In this document: positions 1 to 6,423 of the stretch, in pieces | Numbering within the stretch: position 1 is the first letter of the stretch | Layout of the letters: each line of letters starts with the position of its first letter | DNA from: Streptomyces olivaceus | GTDB taxonomy: Bacteria; Actinomycetota; Actinomycetes; Streptomycetales; Streptomycetaceae | Direction of reading: 5' to 3' | DNA length: 64,000 bases | NCBI RefSeq assembly: GCF_000721235.1 | Contig: NZ_JOFH01000012.1 | Location: 62,001-126,000, forward strand | Position numbers and translations under genes: made by a program | The notes under the pieces: generated by a model | Seen by the model: only the letters and a program-made list of their open reading frames with translations | Databases searched by the model: none | Told to the model about the DNA's origin: nothing

Positions 1-383
1 CCGTGCGCGGCGAGCTGTCCGCGCGGGCCGGCTGGCCCGAGCTGCTCGCCGCCGCGTTCCCGCCCGGGTCCGTCACCGGCGCGCCCAAGTCCAGCGCCCT
101 GCGGATCATCGACGCGCTGGAGACGGCGCCCCGGGGCCCGTACTGCGGAGGCATCGGCTGGGTCGACGCCGACCGGGGCACCGGCGAGCTGGCCGTCGGC
201 ATCCGCACCTTCTGGATCGACCGCGCCGCGGGGCTGCTGCGCTTCGGCACCGGCGCGGGCATCACCTGGGGCTCCGACCCGGAGGGCGAGTGGCGCGAGA
301 CCGAACTGAAGGCTTCCCGGCTGCTCGCGGTAGCGTCGGGGGCGTACGAGGTGAACGGAAGTGGAGAGGCGCTGGTGACGTGA
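1..383 (+). CDS. pabB: chorismate-binding enzyme, C-terminal part (aminodeoxychorismate synthase component I-like)
   Basis: This is the last 126 codons of a gene cut by the left edge of the window. The PPGSVTGAPK motif and the GAGITWGSDPEGEW/ETELKA segment are the conserved C-terminal active-site region of the anthranilate/aminodeoxychorismate synthase fold, which binds chorismate and Mg2+. The stop (381-383) overlaps the GTG start of the next gene in GTGA, so the two are translationally coupled. A class IV aminotransferase downstream favours p-aminobenzoate synthesis (PabB) over TrpE, but the fragment alone cannot separate the two. Confidence 0.8.
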   Translation, partial: VRGELSARAGWPELLAAAFPPGSVTGAPKSSALRIIDALETAPRGPYCGGIGWVDADRGTGELAVGIRTFWIDRAAGLLRFGTGAGITWGSDPEGEWRETELKASRLLAVASGAYEVNGSGEALVT

Positions 384-1201
384 AGATCTGGCTCGACGGC
401 GGGCTGCAGGACATCGAGTCCGCCCGCGTCTCCGTCCTCGACCACGGGCTGACCGTGGGCGACGGCATCTTCGAAACGGTGAAGGCGGTGGACGGCAGGC
501 CGTTCGCGCTGACCCGGCACCTGGACCGGCTGACCCGCTCGGCACGCGGTCTCGGGCTGCCCGATCCCGACCTCGACGAGGTCCGCCGCGCCTGCGCCGC
601 CGTGCTGCGGGCCAACCCGGCTCCGCTGGGCCGGCTGCGCATCACGTACACCGGCGGCCACGGCCCCCTCGGCTCCGACCGCGGCGAGCACGGCCCGACC
701 CTCGTCGTCGCCCTCGGCGAGACCGCCCGCCGCCCCGACTCCACGGCCGTGATCACGGTGCCCTGGACCCGCAACGAACGCGGCGCGCTCACCGGCCTGA
801 AGACCACGTCCTACGCCGAGAACGTCGTCGCCCTCGCCCGCGCCCGCGAACGGGGCGCCTCCGAGGCGCTGTTCGGCAACACGGTGGGGCAGCTGTGCGA
901 GGGCACCGGGTCCAACGTCTTCGTCGTCCTCGACGGCGAGATCCACACCCCGCCCGTCGCCTCCGGCTGCCTGGCCGGCATCACCCGCGCCCTGGCCGTC
1001 GAGTGGACCGGCGCCCGCGAGAGCGACCTCCCGCTGGACGTCCTGGACCGCGCCGACGAGGTCTTCCTCACCTCCACCCTGCGGGACGTACAGGCCGTGC
1101 ACCGCGTCGACGACCGTGAACCGGCGGGCGCTCCGGGGCCGGTGACGGCGAAGGCCATGCGGATCTTCGAAGAGCGCTCCGCGGACGACCTGGACCCGTA
1201 A
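380..1201 (+). CDS. pabC: class IV aminotransferase, probable aminodeoxychorismate lyase
   Basis: A 273-aa PLP-dependent fold-type IV enzyme. It starts MKIWLDGG, then has VSVLDHGLTVGDGIFETVK (typical N-domain), an LKTTSYAENV segment with the likely PLP lysine, and the C-terminal EGTGSNVF phosphate-binding loop. The GTG at 380 was chosen because it overlaps the upstream stop (GTGA); the open frame extends to 290 but has no family match there. Next to a chorismate-binding enzyme, the likely job is releasing pyruvate from 4-amino-4-deoxychorismate to give p-aminobenzoate for folate. D-amino-acid or branched-chain transaminase activity cannot be excluded. Confidence 0.85.
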   Translation: MKIWLDGGLQDIESARVSVLDHGLTVGDGIFETVKAVDGRPFALTRHLDRLTRSARGLGLPDPDLDEVRRACAAVLRANPAPLGRLRITYTGGHGPLGSDRGEHGPTLVVALGETARRPDSTAVITVPWTRNERGALTGLKTTSYAENVVALARARERGASEALFGNTVGQLCEGTGSNVFVVLDGEIHTPPVASGCLAGITRALAVEWTGARESDLPLDVLDRADEVFLTSTLRDVQAVHRVDDREPAGAPGPVTAKAMRIFEERSADDLDP

Positions 1202-1353
1202 ACCGGGCGGCACGGCGGCTGCACGGCACCGTCAGCGGCCCCTGCCCGGCGGTCGCACGACACGGGGACCGGCACCGGCCCCCGCGTCCCTCCCCGGCGG
1301 CCCGCGGCGGAGTACCGCGCGGAAATTGGGCTGCTCCCGGGGCGCGCGGTGGG

Positions 1354-1359
1354 TAGAAC
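1354..1359 (+). promoter_or_regulatory. -10 box for a probable leaderless transcript
   Basis: TAGAAC ends 7 bases before the ATG at 1367, so transcription would begin at or next to the start codon. I see no ribosome binding site and no convincing -35 at 17-18 bases. Confidence 0.35.
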
Positions 1360-1366
1360 TGCCGTG

Positions 1367-2191
1367 ATGACCACGACCCTGCGGCCAACCGAGCCGCTCC
1401 AGCGCGCCGCCGACGGGACGCGCTCGCGCCGCTACCAGGTGTGCGTGAACAGCCGTCCCGTCGGCGCGCTGCACCTCGCCACCTCCGCCGCCCTCGGCGA
1501 CTCGATCGCCGTGATCCGCGAGCTCCGCATCGACGAGCCGGACCGCAGGCGCGGCAGGGGCACGGTGGCCGCGCTCGCCGCCGAGGAGGTCGCGCGCGGC
1601 TGGGGCTGCCGGCAGATCGAGGCGGGCGTCCCCGGCGGCGACGAGGCGGGGCCGCGGCTCGCGCAGGCGCTCGGCTACGCCCTGCGCAACCGCACCATGA
1701 CCAAACCGCTGGGCGACACCCCGCCCGCCCTGCCCCCGGGCAGCCGGGGGCGGTCCATGACCCACGACGAGTTCCGCGCCTGGCAGACCCACGAGTCGGA
1801 GCAGTACGCCCGCGACTGGATCGGGCGCGGGGTGCCCGAGGCCGACGCGTACGCGAAGGCGCGCCGCGACCACGAGGTGCTCCTGCCCGACGGCCCGGAC
1901 ACGGAGAACGTGCGCTTCGAGGTGCTGGAGCACGAGGGAGCGCGGGTCGGTGTCCTGTGGCTGGCGCTGCACGAGGACCGGGCCTTCGTCTACGACGTCG
2001 AGGCCGACGCAGCCCACCGGGGGCGGGGGCACGGCCGCACACTGATGCTGCTGGCCGAGTCCCGCGCGCTCACGGCGGGCCGGTCCCTGATCGGCCTCAA
2101 CGTCTTCGCCGGCAACACCCCGGCCGAGCGGCTCTACGACTCGCTCGGCTACACCACCACGCGGTACGTCTACTGCAAGCCGCTGCTGTGA
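1367..2191 (+). CDS. tandem-domain GNAT acetyltransferase
   Basis: A 274-aa protein with two GNAT-like halves. The N-half has ELRIDEPDRRRGRGTVAAL, a worn acetyl-CoA loop. The C-half (from about residue 135) has the full pattern VEADAAHRGRGHGRTLMLLAE followed by LIGLNVFAGNTPAERLYDSLGY. The Q/RxxGxG/A motif is therefore clear in the second half (HRGRGHG) and partial in the first. The ATG at 1367 is preferred over an in-frame GTG at 1349 because a TAGAAC -10 lies just upstream. The substrate is unknown; the second domain resembles amino-group N-acetyltransferases acting on small molecules or peptides. Confidence 0.8.
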   Translation: MTTTLRPTEPLQRAADGTRSRRYQVCVNSRPVGALHLATSAALGDSIAVIRELRIDEPDRRRGRGTVAALAAEEVARGWGCRQIEAGVPGGDEAGPRLAQALGYALRNRTMTKPLGDTPPALPPGSRGRSMTHDEFRAWQTHESEQYARDWIGRGVPEADAYAKARRDHEVLLPDGPDTENVRFEVLEHEGARVGVLWLALHEDRAFVYDVEADAAHRGRGHGRTLMLLAESRALTAGRSLIGLNVFAGNTPAERLYDSLGYTTTRYVYCKPLL

Positions 2192-2231
2192 CGGCCCCGA
2201 CCGGGCCGCCGCCGCGACGGCCCGGCCGTCA
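2189..2231. terminator. bulged hairpin between convergent genes
   Basis: TGACGGCC (2189-2196) pairs with GGCCGTCA (2224-2231), and GGGCCG pairs with CGGCCC inside it, leaving a bulge. It sits at the stop of the GNAT gene, facing the end of the convergent DsbA-like gene. There is no T-run. Confidence 0.4.
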
Positions 2232-2300
2232 GAGCGCCGGTGTACGGGGGCGGGTGCCGGTGTGCGGGGCGGGTGCGGCCCAGTGCCAGGGCCGCCCGCT

Positions 2301-2822
2301 TCAGTCCCCCTGCCCGGCCGACAGCCGGTCGGCGATCTCCTCGACGCGCTCGCGCAGCCCCTCCTGACTCCTGCCGCCGTCGAGGCGCTCGCCGTCGATG
2401 ACGTACGTCGGAGTGCCGGTCACGCCGATCGCCTTGCCCTCGGCCTGGTCGGCGTCGACGATCAGGATGTGCCGGCCGTCCACGAGGGCCGTGTCGACCT
2501 CCTCGGCGTCCATCCCCAACTCCCGGGCCACCTCGACCAGGAGGGGCTCCCCCCTGCGGTCCAGTTCGGCGACCCGGTCCAGAACGGCCTCGACGTACGG
2601 CCAGCCCCGCCCCTGGGCGAAGGCCTCCTCGGCCGCCTGCGCCGCGGCGAAGGCGTGCTTGTGCTTCTCCAGGGGGAAGTGCCGCAGACGCACTTCCAGA
2701 CGGTCGCCGTAGCGGGCGCGCAGGGCGCGGACGTCGTCCAGGGCGGCGTGGCAGTCCGGGCACTGGAGCTCGCACCAGACGTCGAGGACGGGTGCGGAGG
2801 GGCCGGGGGAGGAGTCGCTCAT
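2301..2822 (-). CDS. DsbA-family thiol oxidoreductase, cytoplasmic type
   Basis: A 173-aa thioredoxin-fold protein. Near the N terminus is VLDVWCELQCPDCH with a CPDC (CxxC) redox pair. Near the C terminus is GVTGTPTYVIDGE, with the conserved cis-proline loop (TGTPT). A helical insert lies between (KHKHAFAAAQAAEEAFAQG), as in DsbA/FrnE-like proteins. There is no signal peptide or lipobox, so it is probably cytosolic. The start at 2822 (MSDSSPG) was chosen because the 54-codon upstream extension is arginine-rich noise. It probably acts in disulfide exchange or isomerisation; the substrate is unknown. Confidence 0.8.
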   Translation of the reverse strand: MSDSSPGPSAPVLDVWCELQCPDCHAALDDVRALRARYGDRLEVRLRHFPLEKHKHAFAAAQAAEEAFAQGRGWPYVEAVLDRVAELDRRGEPLLVEVARELGMDAEEVDTALVDGRHILIVDADQAEGKAIGVTGTPTYVIDGERLDGGRSQEGLRERVEEIADRLSAGQGD

Positions 2823-3014
2823 GCGCCCATTCTCCCAGCCCGGTCGGCGGCGCCCCGACCGCGGTCGCTCCCGCGCCCACCGGCACCTGCGGAGGAGCGG
2901 ACCCCGAGATCTCCCTGATCTCGCGCCTCCGGCATGGCCCCGTGGCGTCCGGACGGTGCAGGATGGAAGGGACGAAGTACTCACGCCCGACCCGAGCCAG
3001 CCCTGGAGGACCGG

Positions 3015-3479
3015 ATGATTGCCGAGACCGTCTGCTCCGCGGTGTCCGCGGCCGGCCTGGGCATCGCGGCGGTCACCGCGTACCGCAGGCGTTTCCTCAC
3101 CGCGGTGCGCATCGCCGCCTACTCACTGGTCCCGATCGGCCTGGTGATGACCGGGGTCGTGGAGTGGCTGGCCGACACCGCCTTCAGCCCGGTGGCCTGG
3201 GCGGGCTTCGGGGTTCTGGGCCTGGCCTGGCTCCTCTTCATGATCACGCGCACCGTGGAGCGCCGCCGCGGCGGCACCCGCAAGGAGCGCAAGGAGGCCC
3301 GTGCGGCGGCCCGGCGCGACGCCGTGGCGCCGACGGCCGCCGCGCCGGGAGCCTCGGCACCCTCCCTCGGCCCCGGGAACAGGCAGGCGGCCAAGCCCGC
3401 CTCCCGGCCCGCGGACACACCCCGCGGCGACGACGACTTCAGCGACATCGAGGCCATCCTCAAGAAGCACGGGATATGA
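3015..3479 (+). CDS. small membrane protein of unknown function
   Basis: A 154-aa protein. The first 85 residues contain about three hydrophobic segments (TVCSAVSAAGLGIAAV, VRIAAYSLVPIGLVMTGVV, WAGFGVLGLAWLLFMI). An arginine/lysine/alanine-rich linker follows, then an acidic tail ending DDDFSDIEAILKKHGI. GGAGGACC at 3006-3012 is a good ribosome binding site for the ATG at 3015. A membrane anchor with a conserved-looking short C-terminal helix suggests a docking tail, but I do not recognise a function. Confidence 0.75.
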   Translation: MIAETVCSAVSAAGLGIAAVTAYRRRFLTAVRIAAYSLVPIGLVMTGVVEWLADTAFSPVAWAGFGVLGLAWLLFMITRTVERRRGGTRKERKEARAAARRDAVAPTAAAPGASAPSLGPGNRQAAKPASRPADTPRGDDDFSDIEAILKKHGI

Positions 3480-3641
3480 CCCGGCGTTCCTGGCCTGAAA
3501 CGACACAGTGGTCCGACCCCGACAGAGCACGCTCCGTAACGATCACGATCCGAACCGACATTGAGACATTCAACGACCTCCCGGTCTTTACGGGCGTGCT
3601 GATCGCGTAGCCCCTGCTCGCTGCGTCATCATCGCCGCGAG

Positions 3642-3821
3642 ATGCCGGACACCACTCAGCTGGATACCCAGCTGGACACGAGACAGAGCGAAACCGGGCG
3701 GACACAGAGTGAACCGCGCGGCTGCCTCTTCGCCCTATCCCAGCCACCGCTCATGATCTTCCTAGCGGTGATCGGGTGTCTGCTGCTCATGGCTTCGTTG
3801 CACGATCTGCTGTTGCTGTGA
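3642..3821 (+). CDS. predicted 59-aa single-pass membrane protein
   Basis: An ATG-to-TGA frame of 60 codons fills part of an otherwise geneless 423-base stretch (3480-3902). The first half is polar and threonine/glutamine-rich (MPDTTQLDTQLDTRQSETG). The second half (about residues 36-57) is one hydrophobic span (PLMIFLAVIGCLLLMASL) ending LLLL. Third positions are mostly G/C, as in real genes here. The ribosome binding site is weak (GCCGCGAG). A terminator-like hairpin follows immediately. The rest of the stretch, 3480-3641, is AT-richer than its surroundings and holds no gene I can see. Confidence 0.45.
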   Translation: MPDTTQLDTQLDTRQSETGRTQSEPRGCLFALSQPPLMIFLAVIGCLLLMASLHDLLLL

Positions 3822-3835
3822 GCCAAACCCGCGCT

Positions 3836-3856
3836 CCCCGGCGCCACCCGCCGGGG
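3836..3856. terminator. hairpin between convergent genes
   Basis: CCCCGGC, a 7-base loop, then GCCGGGG. It lies 15 bases after the stop of the 59-aa ORF and 46 bases from the end of the convergent CGNR gene. No T-run. Confidence 0.4.
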
Positions 3857-3902
3857 GCCGCGTCGCCCCTTCGGGCATCCCGCCGCCGTCCACGGGCGCG
3901 GA

Positions 3903-4481
3903 TCAGCCCGCCGCCTCCTTGCGCCGGGCCCGGTAGGCGGCCACGTGCAAGCGGTTGCCGCACGTACGGCTGTCGCAGTACCGCCGCGAGCGGTTGCGGG
4001 AGAGGTCGACGAAGGCGCGCCGGCAGTCGGGGGCCTCGCAGCGTCTCAGCCGCTCCTGCTCCCCGGCGACGACGAAGAAGGCCAGGGCCATCCCGCAGTC
4101 GGCGGCCAGGTGGTCGGCTACGGAGGCGCCGGGCGCGAAATAGTGGATGTGCCAGTCGTAGCCGTCGTGATCGGTCAGCCGCGGTGTGGTGCCCGCGGCA
4201 GCCACCAGGTCGTTGATCAGTCCGGCGGCGGCTCGGGCGTCGGGAGCGGCGAAGACCGCCGCGAACCGGCCGCGGATCCTGCGCACCGCCGAGAGGTCGA
4301 GCTCCGAGAGCATGCCGATGTCGCTGACCTCGTGCGTCCCCACGAACTCCTGGAGGGCCGCGACGTCCGCCAGCCCGTCCGTCGCGGACTCGTCCTCCGG
4401 CACGGTGTTCACCAGATCCACCACGGTGTCGAGGGCACACCGGGTGTCGTGGGTGATCAGCACACTTCGCTCCCTGGCCAT
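3903..4481 (-). CDS. CGNR zinc-finger protein with ABATE-type N-terminal domain
   Basis: A 192-aa protein. The N-terminal ~140 residues have the ABATE (DUF1470) layout, with a DLVNT-type motif near the start (ALDTVVDLVNTV). The C terminus carries the CGNR zinc finger: RRCEAPDCRRAFVDLSRNRSRRYC...TCGNRLHVAAYRAR, with cysteines in C-x4-C...C-x4-C spacing. Members are thought to be transcription regulators whose N-domain senses a ligand. The start at 4481 (MARERSV) removes an 86-codon low-complexity extension. It lies downstream of ssgB on the same strand but 376 bases away, so it is probably transcribed separately. Confidence 0.8.
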   Translation of the reverse strand: MARERSVLITHDTRCALDTVVDLVNTVPEDESATDGLADVAALQEFVGTHEVSDIGMLSELDLSAVRRIRGRFAAVFAAPDARAAAGLINDLVAAAGTTPRLTDHDGYDWHIHYFAPGASVADHLAADCGMALAFFVVAGEQERLRRCEAPDCRRAFVDLSRNRSRRYCDSRTCGNRLHVAAYRARRKEAAG

Positions 4482-4857
4482 GGGTCGGGCGGGCGCCCGT
4501 CGATGCTGGCCGATGGTAGTGCCATCCGCGGCGGGCAGGATCCGGCCGCGACAGCGGTCCGGCCGCCGGTTGCCCCTATCAACGGAGGCCGCCCCGACTT
4601 GGTTCCCCGCGCGAGCCCGGCGTCCCCCGCCGGGGCCCCGGCCCGCCGCGGCCGCCCTCCGGACCTCCCGGCCCGCGTCCGCCGGCCCGCCCCTCCTGAC
4701 CTCGGTGCCGGTCTCCCGGTCCCCTCCCGCAGCACGCACCGGCGCCGCCGCGCGGGGATCCGCGGCGGCGACGCCGGTGTGTGCCGTATGCGGTTGTCCG
4801 GGCCCGTGCCGTCACCCCGAGCAGACGGCGACGGGCGACTTCTGCGGAGCCCCCGCC
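4482..4857. other. 376-base stretch without a recognised gene
   Basis: It lies between the end of ssgB and the start of the CGNR gene. The open frames across it are arginine/proline/glycine-rich and have no recognisable domain. It presumably holds the promoter of the CGNR gene, but I could not identify one. Confidence 0.5.
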
Positions 4858-5271
4858 CTAGCTTTCCGCCAGGATGTGCGAGAGCTCCTGATCGAGATCG
4901 AAATGCCGGTGTTCCGTGCCGGGAGGCACGGCGGCGTCTGTGCGCTTCAGGAAGGACTCCAGGGCCCGCGCCGGGGCCTCGAGCAGTGCCTCGCCCTCCG
5001 GGGAGCTGAGAGCGATGCAGACGACGCCCTGGCCGTGACTGCGGGACGGCCAGACACGGACGTCGCCGGTCCCGGTGGGACGGTGGAGACCTTCGGCGAG
5101 GAGGTCGCGGGCGAACACCCACTCGACGGTCTCCTCGGCTCCGGTGTGGAAGGTGGCGTGCACGGCGTAGGGGTCGGCCGTGTCGTACCGCAGGCCTGCG
5201 GGGACAGGCAGGGAGGACTCGCTCGACACAACGAGGCGCAGGTGCAGCTCGCAGCTGACCGTGGTGTTCAT
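4858..5271 (-). CDS. ssgB: sporulation-specific cell division protein SsgB
   Basis: A 137-aa SsgA-like protein, matching the usual SsgB length. The start MNTTVSCELHLRLVVSSESS and the motif VEWVFARDLLAEGL are typical. SsgB is essential for sporulation-specific septation: with SsgA it marks division sites and recruits FtsZ in aerial hyphae. The start at 5271 gives the family N terminus; the 22 codons upstream are not conserved in type. The gene is monocistronic and divergent from the TIGR02611 gene. The 191-base intergenic region carries a candidate stress/sporulation sigma promoter and a BldD-like box (see those entries). Confidence 0.95.
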   Translation of the reverse strand: MNTTVSCELHLRLVVSSESSLPVPAGLRYDTADPYAVHATFHTGAEETVEWVFARDLLAEGLHRPTGTGDVRVWPSRSHGQGVVCIALSSPEGEALLEAPARALESFLKRTDAAVPPGTEHRHFDLDQELSHILAES

Positions 5272-5286
5272 AAGCGCCAGGGCCTT

Positions 5287-5299
5287 TCGCTCAGTGTGC
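5287..5299 (-). promoter_or_regulatory. candidate BldD box upstream of ssgB
   Basis: TCGCTCAGTGTGC fits 7 of 9 fixed positions of the BldD consensus TNACNC(A/T)GNGTNA; the central CNCAGNGT core is complete. It lies 16 bases upstream of the ssgB start codon. The consensus is from memory, and the fit is partial. Confidence 0.35.
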
Positions 5300-5329
5300 G
5301 CTCGGGGATTCGCACGTCGGCGAAATCGA

Positions 5330-5356
5330 CATGCCACCTACGGTGCCGTTGTAAAC
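5330..5356 (-). promoter_or_regulatory. candidate ssgB promoter (SigH/SigB-like)
   Basis: On the minus strand, GTTTAC (5356-5351), 15 bases, then GGCATG (5335-5330). The -35 matches the GTTT-type element of the SigB/SigH family; the -10 only partly resembles GGGTAT. I recall ssgB being reported as SigH-dependent in S. coelicolor, which would fit. Confidence 0.4.
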
Positions 5357-5448
5357 CCCTCTGAGGGTTTTGCGTGTGTTTAGGTAACTCTTCCGGCCGA
5401 GCGATCGTTCGGGTCCTGAGCCCATTCCGGTGACAGGTTTCGCTCCGG

Positions 5449-5454
5449 TAGTGT
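5449..5454 (+). promoter_or_regulatory. -10 box for a probable leaderless transcript
   Basis: TAGTGT ends 8 bases before the ATG at 5463, placing the transcription start on or next to the start codon. No ribosome binding site is visible. Confidence 0.4.
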
Positions 5455-5462
5455 TTGGCCGT

Positions 5463-5915
5463 ATGAACACGGGGAGTAACAAGCCCGGCGAGGCTGCTGT
5501 GGCGGAAGACCGTACGGGGACGGACGAGACCGAGGCGGAGCGCGCGCTCGGCTCGCGTGCGCCGGAGTTCGTCAAGGCGCGCCGTGCCCTGCACCTGAGC
5601 TGGCAGGTCGGCGTCTTCGTCGTCGGCCTCGCGGTCGTGGTGACCGGCATCATCATGCTGCCGCTGCCCGGACCGGGCTGGGTCGTGATTTTCGGCGGCA
5701 TGGCGATCTGGGCGACCGAGTTCGTCTGGGCCCAGCTCGTGCTGCGCTGGACCAAGCGCAAGGTCACCGAGGCGGCGCAGCGTGCCCTCGATCCGAAGGT
5801 GCGGCGCCGGAACATCATCCTGACCGCGATCGGCGTTGTGATCATCGCCGTACTGGCCGGGATCTACCTGTACAAGTTCGGCCTCCAGATGCCCTGGAAG
5901 ATCAAGGACCAGTGA
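5463..5915 (+). CDS. TIGR02611-family membrane protein
   Basis: A 150-aa protein. The N-terminal ~40 residues are charged. Two hydrophobic hairpins follow (LSWQVGVFVVGLAVVVTGIIMLPLPGPGWVVIFGGMAIWATEFVW and NIILTAIGVVIIAVLAGIYLY). The LPLPGPGW signature is characteristic of the TIGR02611/PGPGW family. The C terminus is short and basic. Function is unknown. It is divergent from ssgB and followed by a tRNA gene. The ATG at 5463 is chosen because a -10 box lies 8 bases upstream. Confidence 0.85.
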   Translation: MNTGSNKPGEAAVAEDRTGTDETEAERALGSRAPEFVKARRALHLSWQVGVFVVGLAVVVTGIIMLPLPGPGWVVIFGGMAIWATEFVWAQLVLRWTKRKVTEAAQRALDPKVRRRNIILTAIGVVIIAVLAGIYLYKFGLQMPWKIKDQ

Positions 5916-5994
5916 GGGCCCGCGAGGGTGCGGTGTCCCGGCTCTCCGTTGGTCACGGGCACCCCTGACATGGGGTAATGTTCTTCCTGCGTCC

Positions 5995-6066
5995 GGGCGA
6001 TTAGCTCAGTGGGAGAGCGCTTCGTTCACACCGAAGAGGTCACTGGTTCGAACCCAGTATCGCCCA
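5995..6066 (+). tRNA. tRNA-Val (anticodon CAC), copy 1
   Basis: A 72-base cloverleaf: acceptor GGGCGAT/ATCGCCC, D-arm GCTC/GAGC, anticodon stem CTTCG/CGAAG around loop TTCACAC (anticodon CAC, reads GUG), T-arm ACTGG/CCAGT around TTCGAAC, discriminator A. The CCA end is not encoded (CCG follows). An identical copy lies at 10909-10980. Confidence 0.97.
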
Positions 6067-6075
6067 CCGGATCAT

Positions 6076-6109
6076 CAGCGGCCCGCTCACGATCGTGAGT
6101 GGGCCGCTG
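6076..6109 (+). terminator. strong hairpin after tRNA-Val copy 1
   Basis: A 15-base stem with one G-T wobble (6076-6090 with 6095-6109) and a GATC loop, starting 10 bases after the tRNA. There is no T-run, as is common in Streptomyces. Confidence 0.7.
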
Positions 6110-6317
6110 CGCTGTGCGCGGCCGCACCCGAGGCCGGCGCTCGGCCGTCTTCACCCAACCGTGACCCGGGAGAGCGCGGCCCGGTGGCCGGGCGCGCGCG
6201 TTCGGTCCGTCGGTCACGCGGCGCGGACCTGGACGTTCTCCGGCTTTCGCGAAGACCTTTCCGCGATGGCCGTTCGCGGCCTTCGCGCACCCCGCCCATC
6301 AATTCCTGCGGGAGTCA

Positions 6318-6346
6318 TTGACGCGCCTACGGACCCTCCGTACCTT
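6318..6346 (+). promoter_or_regulatory. vegetative (HrdB-type) promoter of the ABC importer operon
   Basis: TTGACG (6318-6323), 17 bases, TACCTT (6341-6346). This is one of the best -35/-10 pairs in the window. The predicted start, about 6353, falls inside the palindrome at 6353-6364. Confidence 0.65.
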
Positions 6347-6352
6347 GTGCCA

Positions 6353-6364
6353 GCAAGCGCTTAC
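6353..6364 (+). promoter_or_regulatory. LacI-family-type operator at the transcription start
   Basis: GCAAGCGCTTAC contains the central-CG palindrome AAGCGCTT, the usual shape of Streptomyces sugar-operon repressor sites. A bound repressor here would block the promoter at 6318-6346. Confidence 0.5.
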
Positions 6365-6365
6365 T

Positions 6366-6390
6366 TGAAACGATTCATCCAAACGGTTCA
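6366..6390 (+). promoter_or_regulatory. two further LacI-like half-palindromes in the leader
   Basis: TGAAACGATTCA (6366-6377) and CCAAACGGTTCA (6379-6390) are 13 bases apart, each with a central CG or near-CG. Together with the site at 6353 they form a stacked operator region between the promoter and the start codon at 6424. Confidence 0.4.
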
Positions 6391-6423
6391 TGCAGCGGCA
6401 AGCCGCATCGCGAGGAGGCTCGT

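Noticed and set aside
4579..4815. 78-codon minus-strand frame in the gap upstream of the CGNR gene
   Set aside because: Arginine/glycine-rich with no hydrophobic core or motif; typical GC noise.
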